Source: Companilactobacillus musae
GTDB lineage: Bacteria > Bacillota > Bacilli > Lactobacillales > Lactobacillaceae
Assembly (NCBI RefSeq): GCF_003967595.1
Contig: NZ_BIFW01000001.1
Span: 124,001 to 188,000 of the forward strand
Direction: 5' to 3'
Length of the DNA stretch: 64,000 bases
Part shown: piece after piece, positions 24,264 to 32,660 of the stretch
Layout of the letters: each line of letters starts with the position of its first letter
How positions within the stretch are numbered: position 1 is the first letter of the stretch
Made by a program: the position numbers and the translations under genes
Notes under the pieces: generated by a model
The model's input: only the letters and a program-made list of their open reading frames with translations
Databases searched by the model: none
Told to the model about the DNA's origin: nothing

Positions 24264-25403
24264 ATGAAAATTGTTTTAGCGCCGGATTCATATAAGAACT
24301 CATTAACAGCTAAAGAAGTTGCTCAATCAATACGTAAAGGCTTTGAAAAAGTTTTTCCTGAAGCTGAGTATGTCAATGTGCCAATGGCAGACGGTGGTGA
24401 AGGAACAGTTCAATCCTTAGTCGATGCAAAGAATGGTCAAATCATTACTGAAGAAGTCGTTAATCCCTTAGGTAATTCGACTGAGGCCCATTATGGTCTT
24501 ATTGATAATGGTAAAGTAGCTGTGATCGAAATGGCTGAAGCTAGTGGGATTCAATATATTAATCAATTTACACAAAACCCTTATATCACAACTACTTTTG
24601 GTACTGGACAACTAATCAAATCAGCCATAAAAAATGGTGCGAGAACTGTTATCATTGGTATCGGTGGGTCTGCTACCAATGATGGTGGTGCAGGTATGGC
24701 TCAGGCTCTAGGTGCACATTTACTCGATGAAAAAGGCGAAGAATTACAGTATGGCGGTGCCATGCTTAAAAAGCTTGATCATATTGATGTATCAGAAATG
24801 CTACCGGAGTTGAAAGATGTAAGAGTAGTAATTGCTTCAGATGTTACTAATCCATTAACTGGTCCTAATGGTGCTAGTCACGTCTTTGGACCACAAAAGG
24901 GTGCTAGTCCTGAGATGGTTGAATTTTTAGATGATGCTTTGTCACATTATGCTGAAGTTCTGAAACGTGATTTGAATAAAAATTTAGAGAATGTTGCCGG
25001 TGCTGGTGCTGCCGGGGGATTGGGTGCTGGTCTATTGGCCTTTACTAACTCACAGATGCGCTCAGGCGTAAGTATTGTGATTGATTACACAGATTTAAAG
25101 GAAAAAGTAAAAGATGCTGACATCGTCGTTACAGGCGAAGGACAGATTGATTTTCAAACTAAATTTGGTAAAACTCCAATTGGAGTGGCTAAAGCTACGA
25201 AAGAAGTAAATCCTGATGCTACCGTAATAGCTATTGCCGGTTCGATTGGCGAAAAAATTTCTGAATTATATCCATTAGGAATTGATGCCATTTTCACCTG
25301 TGTTCCAGGTGTTGAAGAACTATCTCAAGCCATTCAAAATACAGATAAGAATTTACAACAGGCTGCAGAAAATATTGCTCGCCTAATCAAAAATACAAAA
25401 TAA
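24264..25403 (+). CDS. glxK: Glycerate kinase
   Basis: The 379-residue type-2 glycerate kinase (GlxK/GarK family) phosphorylates D-glycerate, usually to 2-phosphoglycerate, feeding enolase and pyruvate kinase. The opening KIVLAPDSYKNSLTA, the PMADGGEGT loop, IGIGGSATNDGGAGMAQALG and VVTGEGQIDFQ are family signatures. Length is normal. It is the second gene of the CdaR-controlled operon and ends at a strong terminator. Confidence 0.93.
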   Translation: MKIVLAPDSYKNSLTAKEVAQSIRKGFEKVFPEAEYVNVPMADGGEGTVQSLVDAKNGQIITEEVVNPLGNSTEAHYGLIDNGKVAVIEMAEASGIQYINQFTQNPYITTTFGTGQLIKSAIKNGARTVIIGIGGSATNDGGAGMAQALGAHLLDEKGEELQYGGAMLKKLDHIDVSEMLPELKDVRVVIASDVTNPLTGPNGASHVFGPQKGASPEMVEFLDDALSHYAEVLKRDLNKNLENVAGAGAAGGLGAGLLAFTNSQMRSGVSIVIDYTDLKEKVKDADIVVTGEGQIDFQTKFGKTPIGVAKATKEVNPDATVIAIAGSIGEKISELYPLGIDAIFTCVPGVEELSQAIQNTDKNLQQAAENIARLIKNTK

Positions 25404-25451
25404 AAAGATTAAGCATTTAACCTTCCGTGTGGTTGAATGCTTAATCTTTTT
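25402..25451 (+). terminator. Terminator after glxK
   Basis: AAAAAGATTAAGCATTTAACC pairs with GGTTGAATGCTTAATC and TTTTT (one T-G wobble). The stem starts in the stop codon. Confidence 0.88.
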
Positions 25452-25463
25452 GATTTCTGGAAT

Positions 25464-25491
25464 TTTACTTAGTAGATGATATATTTATAAT
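25464..25491 (+). promoter_or_regulatory. Promoter of the GNAT acetyltransferase gene
   Basis: TTTACT (25464-25469), 16 bases, TATAAT (25486-25491), 21 bases before the ATG. Confidence 0.6.
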
Positions 25492-25512
25492 GTACAAGTT
25501 TAAGGAGAAAAT

Positions 25513-25977
25513 ATGAGAATAATTCAAGTCACTGATCGTTCTACGATCTTAATAAATGAATTAATCGTTGTTTGGGAAAGTTCAGTTCGGGCTACCCATA
25601 AATTTCTAGATGAAGAATCAATTCAAGGATTCAAAAAAGAACTTCCTCAAATAATTAAAAATGTTCCGATATTAATAGTGGCTTTAAATGATGATGATAA
25701 GCCTTTAGCCTTTATGGGAATGACAAAGCGGGAAATAGATATGTTATTTGTTTCTGACACATGTCGAGGTAAGGGAATTGGGAAAAAATTGATACTTTTT
25801 GCATTTAGTAATTTTAATGCCAATAAGGTAAATGTTAACGAACAGAATCCGCAAGCAGTTGGATTTTACCAACATATGGGGTTTGAAGTATATGATAGAA
25901 CCGAAAAAGATGATGCAGGAAATCCATATCCAATTTTATATATGCGAAAAAAAGAGTCACATATAAAAATGTCTTAA
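25513..25977 (+). CDS. GNAT acetyltransferase (YjaB-like)
   Basis: The 154-residue N-acetyltransferase resembles E. coli YjaB along its length: VWESSVRATHKFL, DMLFV at the central strand, CRGKGIGKKL for acetyl-CoA binding, and the family-specific NVNEQNPQAVGFYQHMGF. It transfers acetyl from acetyl-CoA to an unknown amine. It has its own promoter, and a small unknown gene follows 66 bases downstream. Confidence 0.87.
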   Translation: MRIIQVTDRSTILINELIVVWESSVRATHKFLDEESIQGFKKELPQIIKNVPILIVALNDDDKPLAFMGMTKREIDMLFVSDTCRGKGIGKKLILFAFSNFNANKVNVNEQNPQAVGFYQHMGFEVYDRTEKDDAGNPYPILYMRKKESHIKMS

Positions 25978-26043
25978 ATTTGATTGCTAAGAAAATTAAT
26001 TAAGAGTTATTCTTTTTTTAAATCAAATGGAAGGATAAAACTA

Positions 26044-26211
26044 ATGGAGAAAGAATATAAAACTATGTCATTTGGGACGACAAGCTTGAAAATAGATACT
26101 GGAAAGAATCAATTTTTTCCTCAAGGAGTAAACGTCAAAGCACATGTAGACATGGATACTGGCGAGGTTAAGCTTTTTATTGATTCTGAAGATTTAAAGA
26201 AATTAAAATGA
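26044..26211 (+). CDS. Small hypothetical protein (55 aa)
   Basis: The reading frame codes for 55 residues with MSFGTTSLKI and FINPQGVN-like hydrophobic/polar alternation, then DMDTGEVKLFIDSEDL. The composition suggests a small beta-rich soluble protein. No membrane segment or cysteine is present. ATG 26044 follows GGAAGGA with good spacing; an open extension upstream to 25984 has no ribosome site. Function is not recognised. It lies in the same direction as the acetyltransferase and the following 110-residue unknown. Confidence 0.6.
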   Translation: MEKEYKTMSFGTTSLKIDTGKNQFFPQGVNVKAHVDMDTGEVKLFIDSEDLKKLK

Positions 26212-26269
26212 AGACATCTCTTGTCAATTCGTGGTCATTTGCGTAATACTTAACTGTAGAGATGCTTTT
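26211..26269 (+). terminator. Weak terminator-like hairpin
   Basis: AAG-A-CATCTCT (26211-26221) pairs with AGAGATGCTT (26258-26267), with one bulge and only four T after it. The loop is long. Confidence 0.35.
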
Positions 26270-26288
26270 GAGAGGTGGCTTTGGATAG

Positions 26289-26621
26289 ATGAATAATGAA
26301 ATTAAATATATTATGGATGAATTAGATGTAATCTATGGGTTTTATCAAGATAAATTTAGTTTAAAACGGATCAAGACATATATTTTGAGCATGCCGGAAG
26401 GAACAAAAATTATTAAAGTGAATTCAGGTAAAGTTCCAATGTATGATCATCAAGTTAGTTTACCGATTGCCGAGTTTAATGATCAAACCGATGCAGTAGG
26501 GTTACTACAAGTTAGTCATACGACGGTAAATAATCGTTCTGAAGAGGATATTGCAGCTGATTCTGAGCGAATTACAACATTAGTCAATCGTTTAGTTGTT
26601 TTGATAGCACCTAAAGCGTAA
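26289..26621 (+). CDS. Hypothetical protein (110 aa)
   Basis: I do not recognise this 110-residue protein. It is soluble, with no signal peptide or membrane segment. A helical N-terminus (YIMDELDVIYGFYQ) is followed by strands (TKIIKVNSGKVPMYDHQ) and a C-terminal helix (ERITTLVNRLVVLIAP). GAGAGGTGG upstream and the strong terminator just behind it support it as a real gene. It may be a one-domain cytosolic regulator or enzyme subunit; no catalytic motif is evident. Confidence 0.65.
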   Translation: MNNEIKYIMDELDVIYGFYQDKFSLKRIKTYILSMPEGTKIIKVNSGKVPMYDHQVSLPIAEFNDQTDAVGLLQVSHTTVNNRSEEDIAADSERITTLVNRLVVLIAPKA

Positions 26622-26627
26622 AGATAC

Positions 26628-26668
26628 AAAAAAGAACGTCAACCGCAGAAGGTTGACGTTCTTTTTTT
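26628..26668. terminator. Bidirectional terminator, unknown gene / mleP
   Basis: AAAAAAGAACGTCAACC (26628-26644) pairs with GGTTGACGTTCTTTTTTT around GCAGAA. Confidence 0.9.
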
Positions 26669-26730
26669 ACTTAATTAGAGGAGGATCTAATTTTTTCTTT
26701 GAATGTGTGAATGAATGTATTGATATTAAA

Positions 26731-27696
26731 TTAGATCAAGTTTGCGATTTGCATTAAGATTGGCACAACAATAACGAATAAGACGGTTGAAGTTGTAACC
26801 AAGTTAGTAGCGTAATCGACATCACCATGTGATTGATCAACTAGGATAGGCAAGACAGCTAATCCAGGAGCGGCTGATTGAATGATGAATGAATTTGATT
26901 CGATATTAGGTAGTGAAGTACCCATCATTGAACCACCAATTAAAATGATAGCAATCATGATAGCTGGAGCAACAACGAATCTACCCAATAAAGCTAAAAT
27001 AGTATCGCGATCAAATCTGATTGACTTCAAACCAGCATCTGCCAAAATGATACCAATGTAGATAAGTGACATAGGTGTAACGATACCACCAACCATGTCA
27101 AGGGTCTTATTGATCCATTCTGGAACAGGGATAGCTAGTAGTAAGAAAACAAGTGATACTAAGAAACCAACAAGTGGAGCAGGAAGTAATTTCTTCCAGT
27201 TAAAGTCTTTTTTAGCACCTTTTTCAACAGTTGGATCATCACTAGAAATAAAGAAGATACCAACAGCCCAAGTAGAGATAGTATTCATAACATAGTAGAT
27301 AAGGAAGTAAGGTAAACTCTTAGTTCCAAATAGAGCCATGTTCAAAGGTAAACCGATGAAGATTGTATTAGCATTAACGAACATGTTAATGAAAGTACCA
27401 CGACGGCCTTTTCTAATACGGAAGACCTTTGTTAAAATCCAAGCAATGATGTAACCAATAGTAAAACTGGCGAAGGTGAAAATCAAACCACCAGATAAAC
27501 TAGCTAATTTATCTCTGTTTAAATATTTCAAAACAGAAACGAAGATTGATGCGGGCAAAGCGATTTTCATAATAATGAATGAAATATTACCCTTAAATTC
27601 GTCACCCAAACGACCAGAGCCTCTAAGCCAGTAGCCCAATGCGATGACAAGAACGATTTCAGCAACACTTTCAAGTGAAGTGATAAATGCAGCCAT
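26731..27696 (-). CDS. mleP: Malate permease, AEC family
   Basis: This 321-residue carrier has ten predicted membrane segments in two five-helix halves, typical of the auxin-efflux-carrier (AEC) family. FINMFVNANTIFIGLPLNMALFG and IQSAAPGLAVLPILVDQ are the paired conserved regions. It lies 34 bases after the malolactic enzyme gene on the same strand, the standard mleS-mleP order. It should exchange malate for lactate or import malate. AAAGGGGA precedes the ATG. Confidence 0.9.
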   Translation of the reverse strand: MAAFITSLESVAEIVLVIALGYWLRGSGRLGDEFKGNISFIIMKIALPASIFVSVLKYLNRDKLASLSGGLIFTFASFTIGYIIAWILTKVFRIRKGRRGTFINMFVNANTIFIGLPLNMALFGTKSLPYFLIYYVMNTISTWAVGIFFISSDDPTVEKGAKKDFNWKKLLPAPLVGFLVSLVFLLLAIPVPEWINKTLDMVGGIVTPMSLIYIGIILADAGLKSIRFDRDTILALLGRFVVAPAIMIAIILIGGSMMGTSLPNIESNSFIIQSAAPGLAVLPILVDQSHGDVDYATNLVTTSTVLFVIVVPILMQIANLI

Positions 27697-27730
27697 AAAT
27701 AAATTCCCCTTTATTTAACAAAAATTTTAA

Positions 27731-29353
27731 TTAATATTTAGGTTCCCACTTTAAGTCGGCAACTGACTTTTTAGCATCAGTTGCAGTTGTTAATTTTTCG
27801 TCGATAGCTTGTTGAGCAACACCGACAGCAACAGTCATACTGAATTCATCTAGTTTTGAAACTGGAGGAAGAACAGCAGCACCAGGTTGTGTTGGATCGA
27901 CAATACCACCCAATGAGTGAGCAGCTTTGTTGATCATACCATCTGAAAGAATCTTAGCATTAACAGCCATAGAACCTAATCCAAGACCAGGGTAAACTAA
28001 AGCGTTATTAGCTTGACCAATATGGTATGTAACACCATTGTATTCAACTGGTTCAACAGGAATACCAGTAGCGATAAGAGCTTTACCATCTGTCCATTTC
28101 AAAAGATCTTCAGCCTTTGCTTCAGCAAGTTTTGTAGGATTTGATAGAGGGAAGATGATAGGACGTTCCGTATGTGCAGCCATTTCCTTGATAATTGGTT
28201 CTGTAAAGGTACCAGGTTGTGTTGATGTACCAACAAGGATAGTAGGATGTACAGCTTTAACAACAGCTTCCAAGTTTGTTAATTCGTCAGCGTTAGAAAA
28301 CTCACTACGTTGTCTTGTGAATGGCTTTTGTTCAGGTGTCAAACCTTCAGTGTCATCGAATAGAAGACCTTGTTTGTCGACTAAGTAGAAATGTTTTCTA
28401 GCTTCGTCTTCTGAAAGACCTTCTTCAACCATGGCGTCAAAGATTCTCTTAGTGATACCAGCACCAGCTGTACCAGCACCGAATGACAAGTAAACTTGAT
28501 CAGTAAGCTTTTGCTTAGAAATGTTCAAAGCACCAAGAATACCAGCAAGAGTAATAATACCTGTACCTTGAATATCATCATTGAATGTCAAAATCTTATC
28601 TTTATACTTGTTTAAGATATTAGCAGCATTGCTACGACCAAAATCTTCAAAGTGAAGATACATATCAGGGAATAAGCTTTCAGCTAAATCAACGAATTTG
28701 TCAACAAAGTTGTAGTACTTGTCACCTGTAACACGTTCATGGTGATTACCCATGTATAGATCATCAGCTAATAATTCTTTTCTGTTTGTACCAACATCAA
28801 GTACAACAGGAAGAACTGACTTAGGATCAACGCCAGCAGCGGCTGTATAAACCATTAATTTACCAACAGAGATGTCAACACCTTGAACACCCCAGTCACC
28901 AATACCAAGAATACCCTCACCATCAGTAACAACGATTAACTTGATGTCACGTCCAGCAGCGGCGTTCTTTAATGAAGCTTCCATGTCTTCTTGATCATCA
29001 ATTGATAGGAAAGCAGCATTTTGTGGATCTAAGAAGAAATGACTGTAATTTTCAATTGTGTCAGCGATTGTTGGATCATAAACAACTGGCATAAATTCGT
29101 TAACATGTTCACTGAATAACTTGTAGAACAAAGTAACGTTTTCGTTGAAAATATCCATAAGATACATTCTCTTAGCTAAGAATGTATCTTTGCTTGAGTA
29201 ATTTTCGTAGGCTTGTTCTACTTGTTGATCCAAAGTTTGAACGAATGGTGGAAGTAAACCTTCGATATGGTTTTCTTTTCTTTCTTCCTTAGTAAAGGCA
29301 GTACCCTTATTTAAGAAGTGGTTATTTAATAAATTTAAACCCTCATATTTCAT
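27731..29353 (-). CDS. mleS: Malolactic enzyme
   Basis: The 540-residue NAD- and manganese-dependent enzyme converts L-malate directly to L-lactate and carbon dioxide. Signatures of the malic-enzyme fold are present: a tyrosine in [41 protein letters not shown], the acidic FEDFGRSNA and FNDDIQGTG segments, and a Rossmann GAGTAGAGI. The text matches malolactic rather than malic enzyme (SIDDQEDM). Length is as expected. AGGAGGAATT is a strong ribosome site. Codons are biased towards those of highly expressed genes. It is divergent from mleR and cotranscribed with mleP. Confidence 0.93.
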   Translation of the reverse strand: MKYEGLNLLNNHFLNKGTAFTKEERKENHIEGLLPPFVQTLDQQVEQAYENYSSKDTFLAKRMYLMDIFNENVTLFYKLFSEHVNEFMPVVYDPTIADTIENYSHFFLDPQNAAFLSIDDQEDMEASLKNAAAGRDIKLIVVTDGEGILGIGDWGVQGVDISVGKLMVYTAAAGVDPKSVLPVVLDVGTNRKELLADDLYMGNHHERVTGDKYYNFVDKFVDLAESLFPDMYLHFEDFGRSNAANILNKYKDKILTFNDDIQGTGIITLAGILGALNISKQKLTDQVYLSFGAGTAGAGITKRIFDAMVEEGLSEDEARKHFYLVDKQGLLFDDTEGLTPEQKPFTRQRSEFSNADELTNLEAVVKAVHPTILVGTSTQPGTFTEPIIKEMAAHTERPIIFPLSNPTKLAEAKAEDLLKWTDGKALIATGIPVEPVEYNGVTYHIGQANNALVYPGLGLGSMAVNAKILSDGMINKAAHSLGGIVDPTQPGAAVLPPVSKLDEFSMTVAVGVAQQAIDEKLTTATDAKKSVADLKWEPKY

Positions 29354-29395
29354 AAATATAATTCCTCCTAATTAACTTTTTCAACCGTGAATACA

Positions 29396-29401
29396 TTATA
29401 A
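29396..29401 (-). promoter_or_regulatory. Probable -10 box of the mle operon
   Basis: TATAAT on the minus strand about 45 bases before the mleS ATG. No good -35 hexamer is present, in keeping with a LysR-activated promoter. Confidence 0.4.
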
Positions 29402-29591
29402 TAAAAAGTATGCTTTACTATGTCGTTATTTATAAACTTATTTTACAAATAATGAATTTATCAAAAATACTCAATTGGCATATTTTCTATATAAAAATGT
29501 CTTTCACTTAACTTTCGAATGTATCATAAACCTTAATAAAAAATATAGTCAAATATGTTATCATTGATAAATAATATTTATAGGTGAAAAT

Positions 29592-30461
29592 ATGAATTTA
29601 AAAGATTATCAATATTTTAAAAAATTATCTGAATTAAAGAACTTTTCAGAAACAGCAAGTTTCTTTGGCGTTAGTCAACCAACCATCACTTATTCATTGA
29701 AACGACTAGAGAATACTTATGGAATTCCATTGGTTGAACGTAAAAGCTATGCCAATTCACTAACGTTGACGTATGCTGGTCAACAAGTATTGCAACATAT
29801 TAATCGAATACTTTTGGAAGATCATTTGATTGATGATGATATAAAAAGAATTAAGCGAAAAAAGATAGTGATGGGATGGCCACCGATAATCACTAATTAT
29901 GTGATTCCTAAGATATTTGATCGTCTAAGGGACAATGATCTCTTGGATTCAATTGTTCCTGTACCAGAAAATTCTAAAGAACTATTATCTAAACTAAAAA
30001 AAGGTGATATTGATCTTTCATTGTTAGGAACAACGACAATGCCACAGGAAGATCAACTTGAATATCAGTTGATCAAAGAACATCATTTTAAGTTTATTGC
30101 TTCGGATAAGCGTGATGTTTCTAAAATTACGACCGTACAACAACTGTTTGACGAGGATTTTATTTCACTGAATGAGGGTTCTGTCCATAAATTAGTGTTA
30201 GAAAGACTGATTGAGCATTATAATGTTTCGCCACATACAATGTTTCAAACTTCTGACTATAAGCTAATGCTCAATCTTGTCAAAGCGGATAAGGGGATTA
30301 GTTTTGTAACTGAAACAGCTATTCAGGGCGTTTCAGGTATTCAAGAGATAAAGATAGATGATATACAATTACCATCGTTTTTTATTCTTTTTATTTACCG
30401 CCACAGTATGGTGGGAAATGAAACTTTAGGTAAGTTGATGCATATTTTTAAAAATATATAG
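29592..30461 (+). CDS. mleR: LysR-family regulator of malolactic fermentation
   Basis: The 289-residue LysR protein has an N-terminal winged helix (DYQYFKKLSELKNFSETASFFGVSQPTITYSLKRLE in sense, residues 4-40) and a periplasmic-binding-like effector domain to the C-terminus. It is transcribed divergently from mleS with 238 bases between, the classical arrangement for an activator responding to malate. AGGTGA precedes the ATG. Effector identity is inferred from the context. Confidence 0.9.
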   Translation: MNLKDYQYFKKLSELKNFSETASFFGVSQPTITYSLKRLENTYGIPLVERKSYANSLTLTYAGQQVLQHINRILLEDHLIDDDIKRIKRKKIVMGWPPIITNYVIPKIFDRLRDNDLLDSIVPVPENSKELLSKLKKGDIDLSLLGTTTMPQEDQLEYQLIKEHHFKFIASDKRDVSKITTVQQLFDEDFISLNEGSVHKLVLERLIEHYNVSPHTMFQTSDYKLMLNLVKADKGISFVTETAIQGVSGIQEIKIDDIQLPSFFILFIYRHSMVGNETLGKLMHIFKNI

Positions 30462-30646
30462 AAAATAATTTTTGATTATAAAAAATTCGTGGTATACAGG
30501 TATAGTCCATTAACGTTACAATATATTTACCAATTGGTATTGGTGGATTATCGCAGTGATACTAATTACATATAAATAGGAAATTATATCTCATCAATAT
30601 ATTCATTTTATTTAGCTTTTATTACGTTATTATCACTTTGCACAAT

Positions 30647-30698
30647 CAAAATGGATTAAAATTTGTGGGATAGTACATGTTAAAAGAAGTCCATTTTG
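30647..30698. repeat. Inverted repeat before a terminator
   Basis: CAAAATGGA (30647-30655) and TCCATTTTG (30690-30698) are perfect complements 34 bases apart. A strong terminator starts six bases later, so the pair may be the body of a short RNA or the 3' end of the mleR transcript. Confidence 0.55.
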
Positions 30699-30703
30699 TT
30701 GTT

Positions 30704-30737
30704 AGAAAGCCAGTTTTAGCTGGCTTTCTTTCTTTTT
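30704..30737 (+). terminator. Terminator in the mleR-HTH gap
   Basis: AGAAAGCCAG (30704-30713) pairs with CTGGCTTTCT (30720-30729), followed by TTCTTTTT. Confidence 0.8.
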
Positions 30738-30739
30738 AT

Positions 30740-30770
30740 AAGATGATTTATAAAAATATGTCATCTTTTT
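30740..30770 (+). terminator. Second terminator-like hairpin
   Basis: AAGATGA (30740-30746) pairs with TCATCTT (30761-30767) and runs into TTTTT. It may back up the preceding terminator. Confidence 0.45.
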
Positions 30771-30807
30771 ATAAAGTAATGTTTTTAAAATTTAATATGA
30801 TATCATA

Positions 30808-30924
30808 ATAGATGAAGAGGAGATTTAAATCCTACGTTTCCTCTTTCTTGATAATTTCATGATAATAATGGTTAAAGACTATTGTCGATTTAATGGTGGT
30901 TCCTCCCTGAGCTGCCATTTTTTT
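30808..30924 (+). ncRNA. Candidate small RNA with anti-SD loop
   Basis: Three successive hairpins end in a strong terminator. AAGAGGA (30815-30821) pairs with TCCTCTT (30839-30845). ATAATGGT (30865-30872) pairs with ACTATTGT (30878-30885). AATGGTGG (30892-30899) pairs with CTGCCATT (30912-30919), followed by seven T. No gene with a start codon precedes the terminator, so it must end an RNA that begins in the gap. The terminator loop TTCCTCCCTGAG exposes CCTCC, complementary to a Shine-Dalgarno GGAGG, a feature of trans-acting Firmicute sRNAs. A palindrome TATGATATCATA (about 30796-30807) overlaps possible -10 boxes; the -35 is unclear, so the 5' end is approximate. It does not look like 6S, SRP, tmRNA or RNase P RNA. 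Confidence 0.55.
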
Positions 30925-30988
30925 ATGCCTAGAATTTGATAATACGACTGTTAAAACTGTGTTACAGCAATAATAGAGTTATTTTGTA

Positions 30989-30997
30989 TGGTATAAT
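30989..30997 (+). promoter_or_regulatory. Extended -10 promoter of the HTH/phosphatase operon
   Basis: TGGTATAAT gives a perfect extended -10 (TGnTATAAT) 33 bases before the ATG. The -35 region is weak, which extended -10 promoters tolerate. Confidence 0.6.
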
Positions 30998-31029
30998 TTT
31001 TTGTAATAAGCCATTTAGGAGTTTTTAGT

Positions 31030-31317
31030 ATGAATTACAACGAGAGTCAACAAAAAGAAATTGCACAATATGCGATTGAGCATGATAACAATTACAAGGC
31101 TACTGGTGAAAAGTATGGAATCTCATATCAACAAGTGGCCGCTTGGGTAAGAAAATATAAAAAAAACACCCCAATTAAACAGGTAGAACCTGCTAAAAAG
31201 AAGTCAGCTAAAAAAGTAAGTCAACCTCAAGCAAGTACGTTAGATGTTTTGAATCGTAAAGATCCTGTTTTGGAGGCACAATTACGAGAAGTTAAAAAGA
31301 GATTAGGATTGATCTAA
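31030..31317 (+). CDS. Small helix-turn-helix protein
   Basis: The 95-residue protein has an N-terminal transposase-type helix-turn-helix (about residues 5-42: QKEIAQYAIEHDNNYKATGEKYGISYQQVAAWVRKY). A Lys-rich, flexible linker (about 45-70) and a short C-terminal helix (EAQLREVKKRLGLI) follow. It looks like an IS3-type OrfA first domain, but no transposase core, inverted repeat or partner is near, so I read it as a domesticated DNA-binding protein. Its TAA is directly followed by the ATG of the phosphatase gene, which indicates translational coupling. Confidence 0.72.
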   Translation: MNYNESQQKEIAQYAIEHDNNYKATGEKYGISYQQVAAWVRKYKKNTPIKQVEPAKKKSAKKVSQPQASTLDVLNRKDPVLEAQLREVKKRLGLI

Positions 31318-31767
31318 ATGAAAAAAGTTATTTTTGTCTGTTTAGGTAATATCTGTCGATCACCAATGGCAGAGATGATTATGGATCAATTAGTTGATCA
31401 ACAAGGATTGACTAATGAAATTCAAGTGGAATCACGTTCAACATCTACCTATGAGATTGGTAATGAACCACATCCAGGTGCGATTGCTGAATTAAAACAA
31501 CGAAATGTCCCATTAGTGAAGCATCAGGCTAAACAAATAACGACAGATGATTTTGAATCTGCTGATTTAATTATTGGGATGGACAAACAAAACATTATTG
31601 ATTTAAAACAAATGGCACCTCAGAGTGCTCAAAATAAGATTTACTTAGCATTTTCAAGTATGAACAAAGATGCCGAGGTCCAAGATCCATGGTATGATCA
31701 TAATTTCAATCGTACTTATCGACAGTTGATGGAATTATTGCCAGCATGGTTGGAAAAATTAAAATAA
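31318..31767 (+). CDS. Low-molecular-weight protein-tyrosine phosphatase
   Basis: The 149-residue phosphatase has the P-loop CLGNICRS with nucleophile C8 and R14 (CX5R). The general acid lies in QDPWYDHNF, where family members usually have DPY or DPW. It should dephosphorylate phosphotyrosine in proteins, possibly a BY-kinase or exopolysaccharide regulator. No tyrosine kinase or polysaccharide cluster is in the window. It is coupled to the small HTH protein and closed by a strong terminator. Confidence 0.9.
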   Translation: MKKVIFVCLGNICRSPMAEMIMDQLVDQQGLTNEIQVESRSTSTYEIGNEPHPGAIAELKQRNVPLVKHQAKQITTDDFESADLIIGMDKQNIIDLKQMAPQSAQNKIYLAFSSMNKDAEVQDPWYDHNFNRTYRQLMELLPAWLEKLK

Positions 31768-31786
31768 AAATATTGCTTTTAGCTTC

Positions 31787-31829
31787 AAAAAGGGTCCAGG
31801 TATGATAATCATACTTGGACCCTTTTTTT
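31787..31829. terminator. Bidirectional terminator, phosphatase / rpiR
   Basis: AAAAAGGGTCCAGGTATGA (31787-31805) pairs with TCATACTTGGACCCTTTTTTT (31809-31829) around TAA. It overlaps the end of the minus-strand regulator gene. Confidence 0.9.
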
Positions 31830-32580
31830 ATAGTTTATTTTGAGTTCTAATAACGTAAGCATCTAACAAAATACGACTGATAACTTGTAATGGTAGGCGA
31901 GATCTTACTTCGTAGTCAGGAAAATACGAAGTTTGTGATTTATATCCTAGAAGAACCATTTCGGAGTACTTGTTAATAGCACCTTCTTCGTTAGTTGTAA
32001 TGGTTAAAGTACTAACACCATTCTCGAAGGCATTCCTAGCACCGGTTACTAATTCTTTAGTTTCTCCATTTAAAGAAATTAAAATCACTAGGTCTTCACG
32101 TTTGATGCGCTTACTCATAGTAACGATGATGTTAGGATCAGTACTTAAAATACAATTTTTACCTAATAACTGTAATTTGACCAATATTTCATGTGCAATC
32201 AATTCTGAAAAGCCTCGTGCGAAAATATAAATATTTGTTGCTTTTTTAATCTTTTGAACTGCATCTTCGATTGAACCAACATTGAGCATACTAAGAGTAT
32301 TGTCTACTTCGTATTTATTCTTAAAAATGGCCTGTTTGATATCATGATCTACTTTTTCAAGATTTTTATAACGTAAGTTAGTTTTACCTTTATTTAATAA
32401 TTGTTGGCGAAAGTCCGTATACCCAGAATAACCCATTTTTTTGGTAGTTCGAACAATGGTAGCTGTGGAAACATTGGCGTCCTCACTTAATTTGACAATT
32501 GAGAGATCTGGAATATCAACAAGATTATCTTGAATATAATTCCAAAGATATTTTTCTGAAGCACTTAATTTATTTTTCAT
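31828..32580 (-). CDS. RpiR-family regulator (HTH + SIS)
   Basis: The 250-residue regulator has the N-terminal RpiR winged helix (KLSASEKYLWNYIQDN, LSEDANVSTATIVRTTKKMGY) and a C-terminal SIS phosphosugar-binding domain (about 95-235; NIYIFARGFSELIAHEI, ISLNGETKELV). It is transcribed divergently from a PfkB kinase/EIIBCA operon and probably senses the phosphosugar produced there. The intergenic 32-base dyad overlaps both promoters, which suggests control of both directions. Confidence 0.9.
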   Translation of the reverse strand: MKNKLSASEKYLWNYIQDNLVDIPDLSIVKLSEDANVSTATIVRTTKKMGYSGYTDFRQQLLNKGKTNLRYKNLEKVDHDIKQAIFKNKYEVDNTLSMLNVGSIEDAVQKIKKATNIYIFARGFSELIAHEILVKLQLLGKNCILSTDPNIIVTMSKRIKREDLVILISLNGETKELVTGARNAFENGVSTLTITTNEEGAINKYSEMVLLGYKSQTSYFPDYEVRSRLPLQVISRILLDAYVIRTQNKL

Positions 32581-32614
32581 TGAATCATCCTAATTTTGTA
32601 AGAGATTTTCGATA

Positions 32615-32643
32615 ATAGTATTCATATAGTGATATTATGAAAA
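32615..32643 (-). promoter_or_regulatory. Promoter of the rpiR-type gene
   Basis: On the minus strand TTTTCA (32643-32638), 17 bases, TACTAT (32620-32615), 35 bases before the ATG. Confidence 0.6.
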
Positions 32644-32660
32644 CATTTACATGATATCAC
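32629..32660. promoter_or_regulatory. 32-base dyad, candidate RpiR operator with embedded cre-like site
   Basis: GTGATATTATG (32629-32639) and CATGATATCAC (32650-32660) are inverted with one mismatch in eleven. The middle, TGAAAACATTTACA (32638-32651), fits the cre consensus except for an A in the central CG. It overlaps the -35 boxes of both divergent promoters. Confidence 0.7.

Larger units (their letters stand above)
30462..31029. other. 568-base gap rich in hairpins, no protein gene
   Basis: I found no convincing small reading frame. The first 180 bases are featureless and AT-rich, apart from the palindrome ACCAATTGGT (30531-30540). After that come an inverted repeat plus terminator (30647-30737), a second weak terminator (30740-30770), a candidate small RNA (30808-30924) and the promoter of the HTH gene. 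This is the longest non-coding stretch in the window apart from the riboswitch and PTS-pseudogene regions. Confidence 0.6.

Noticed and set aside
30808-30924. 6S, SRP or tmRNA identity for the hairpin RNA
   Set aside because: Too short for 6S and tmRNA, no GGAAGG-type SRP apical loop, and no tRNA-like end.
31030-31317. Transposase fragment or insertion sequence
   Set aside because: Only the HTH resembles transposases; there are no inverted repeats, target duplication or catalytic partner, and the gene is neatly coupled to a phosphatase gene.
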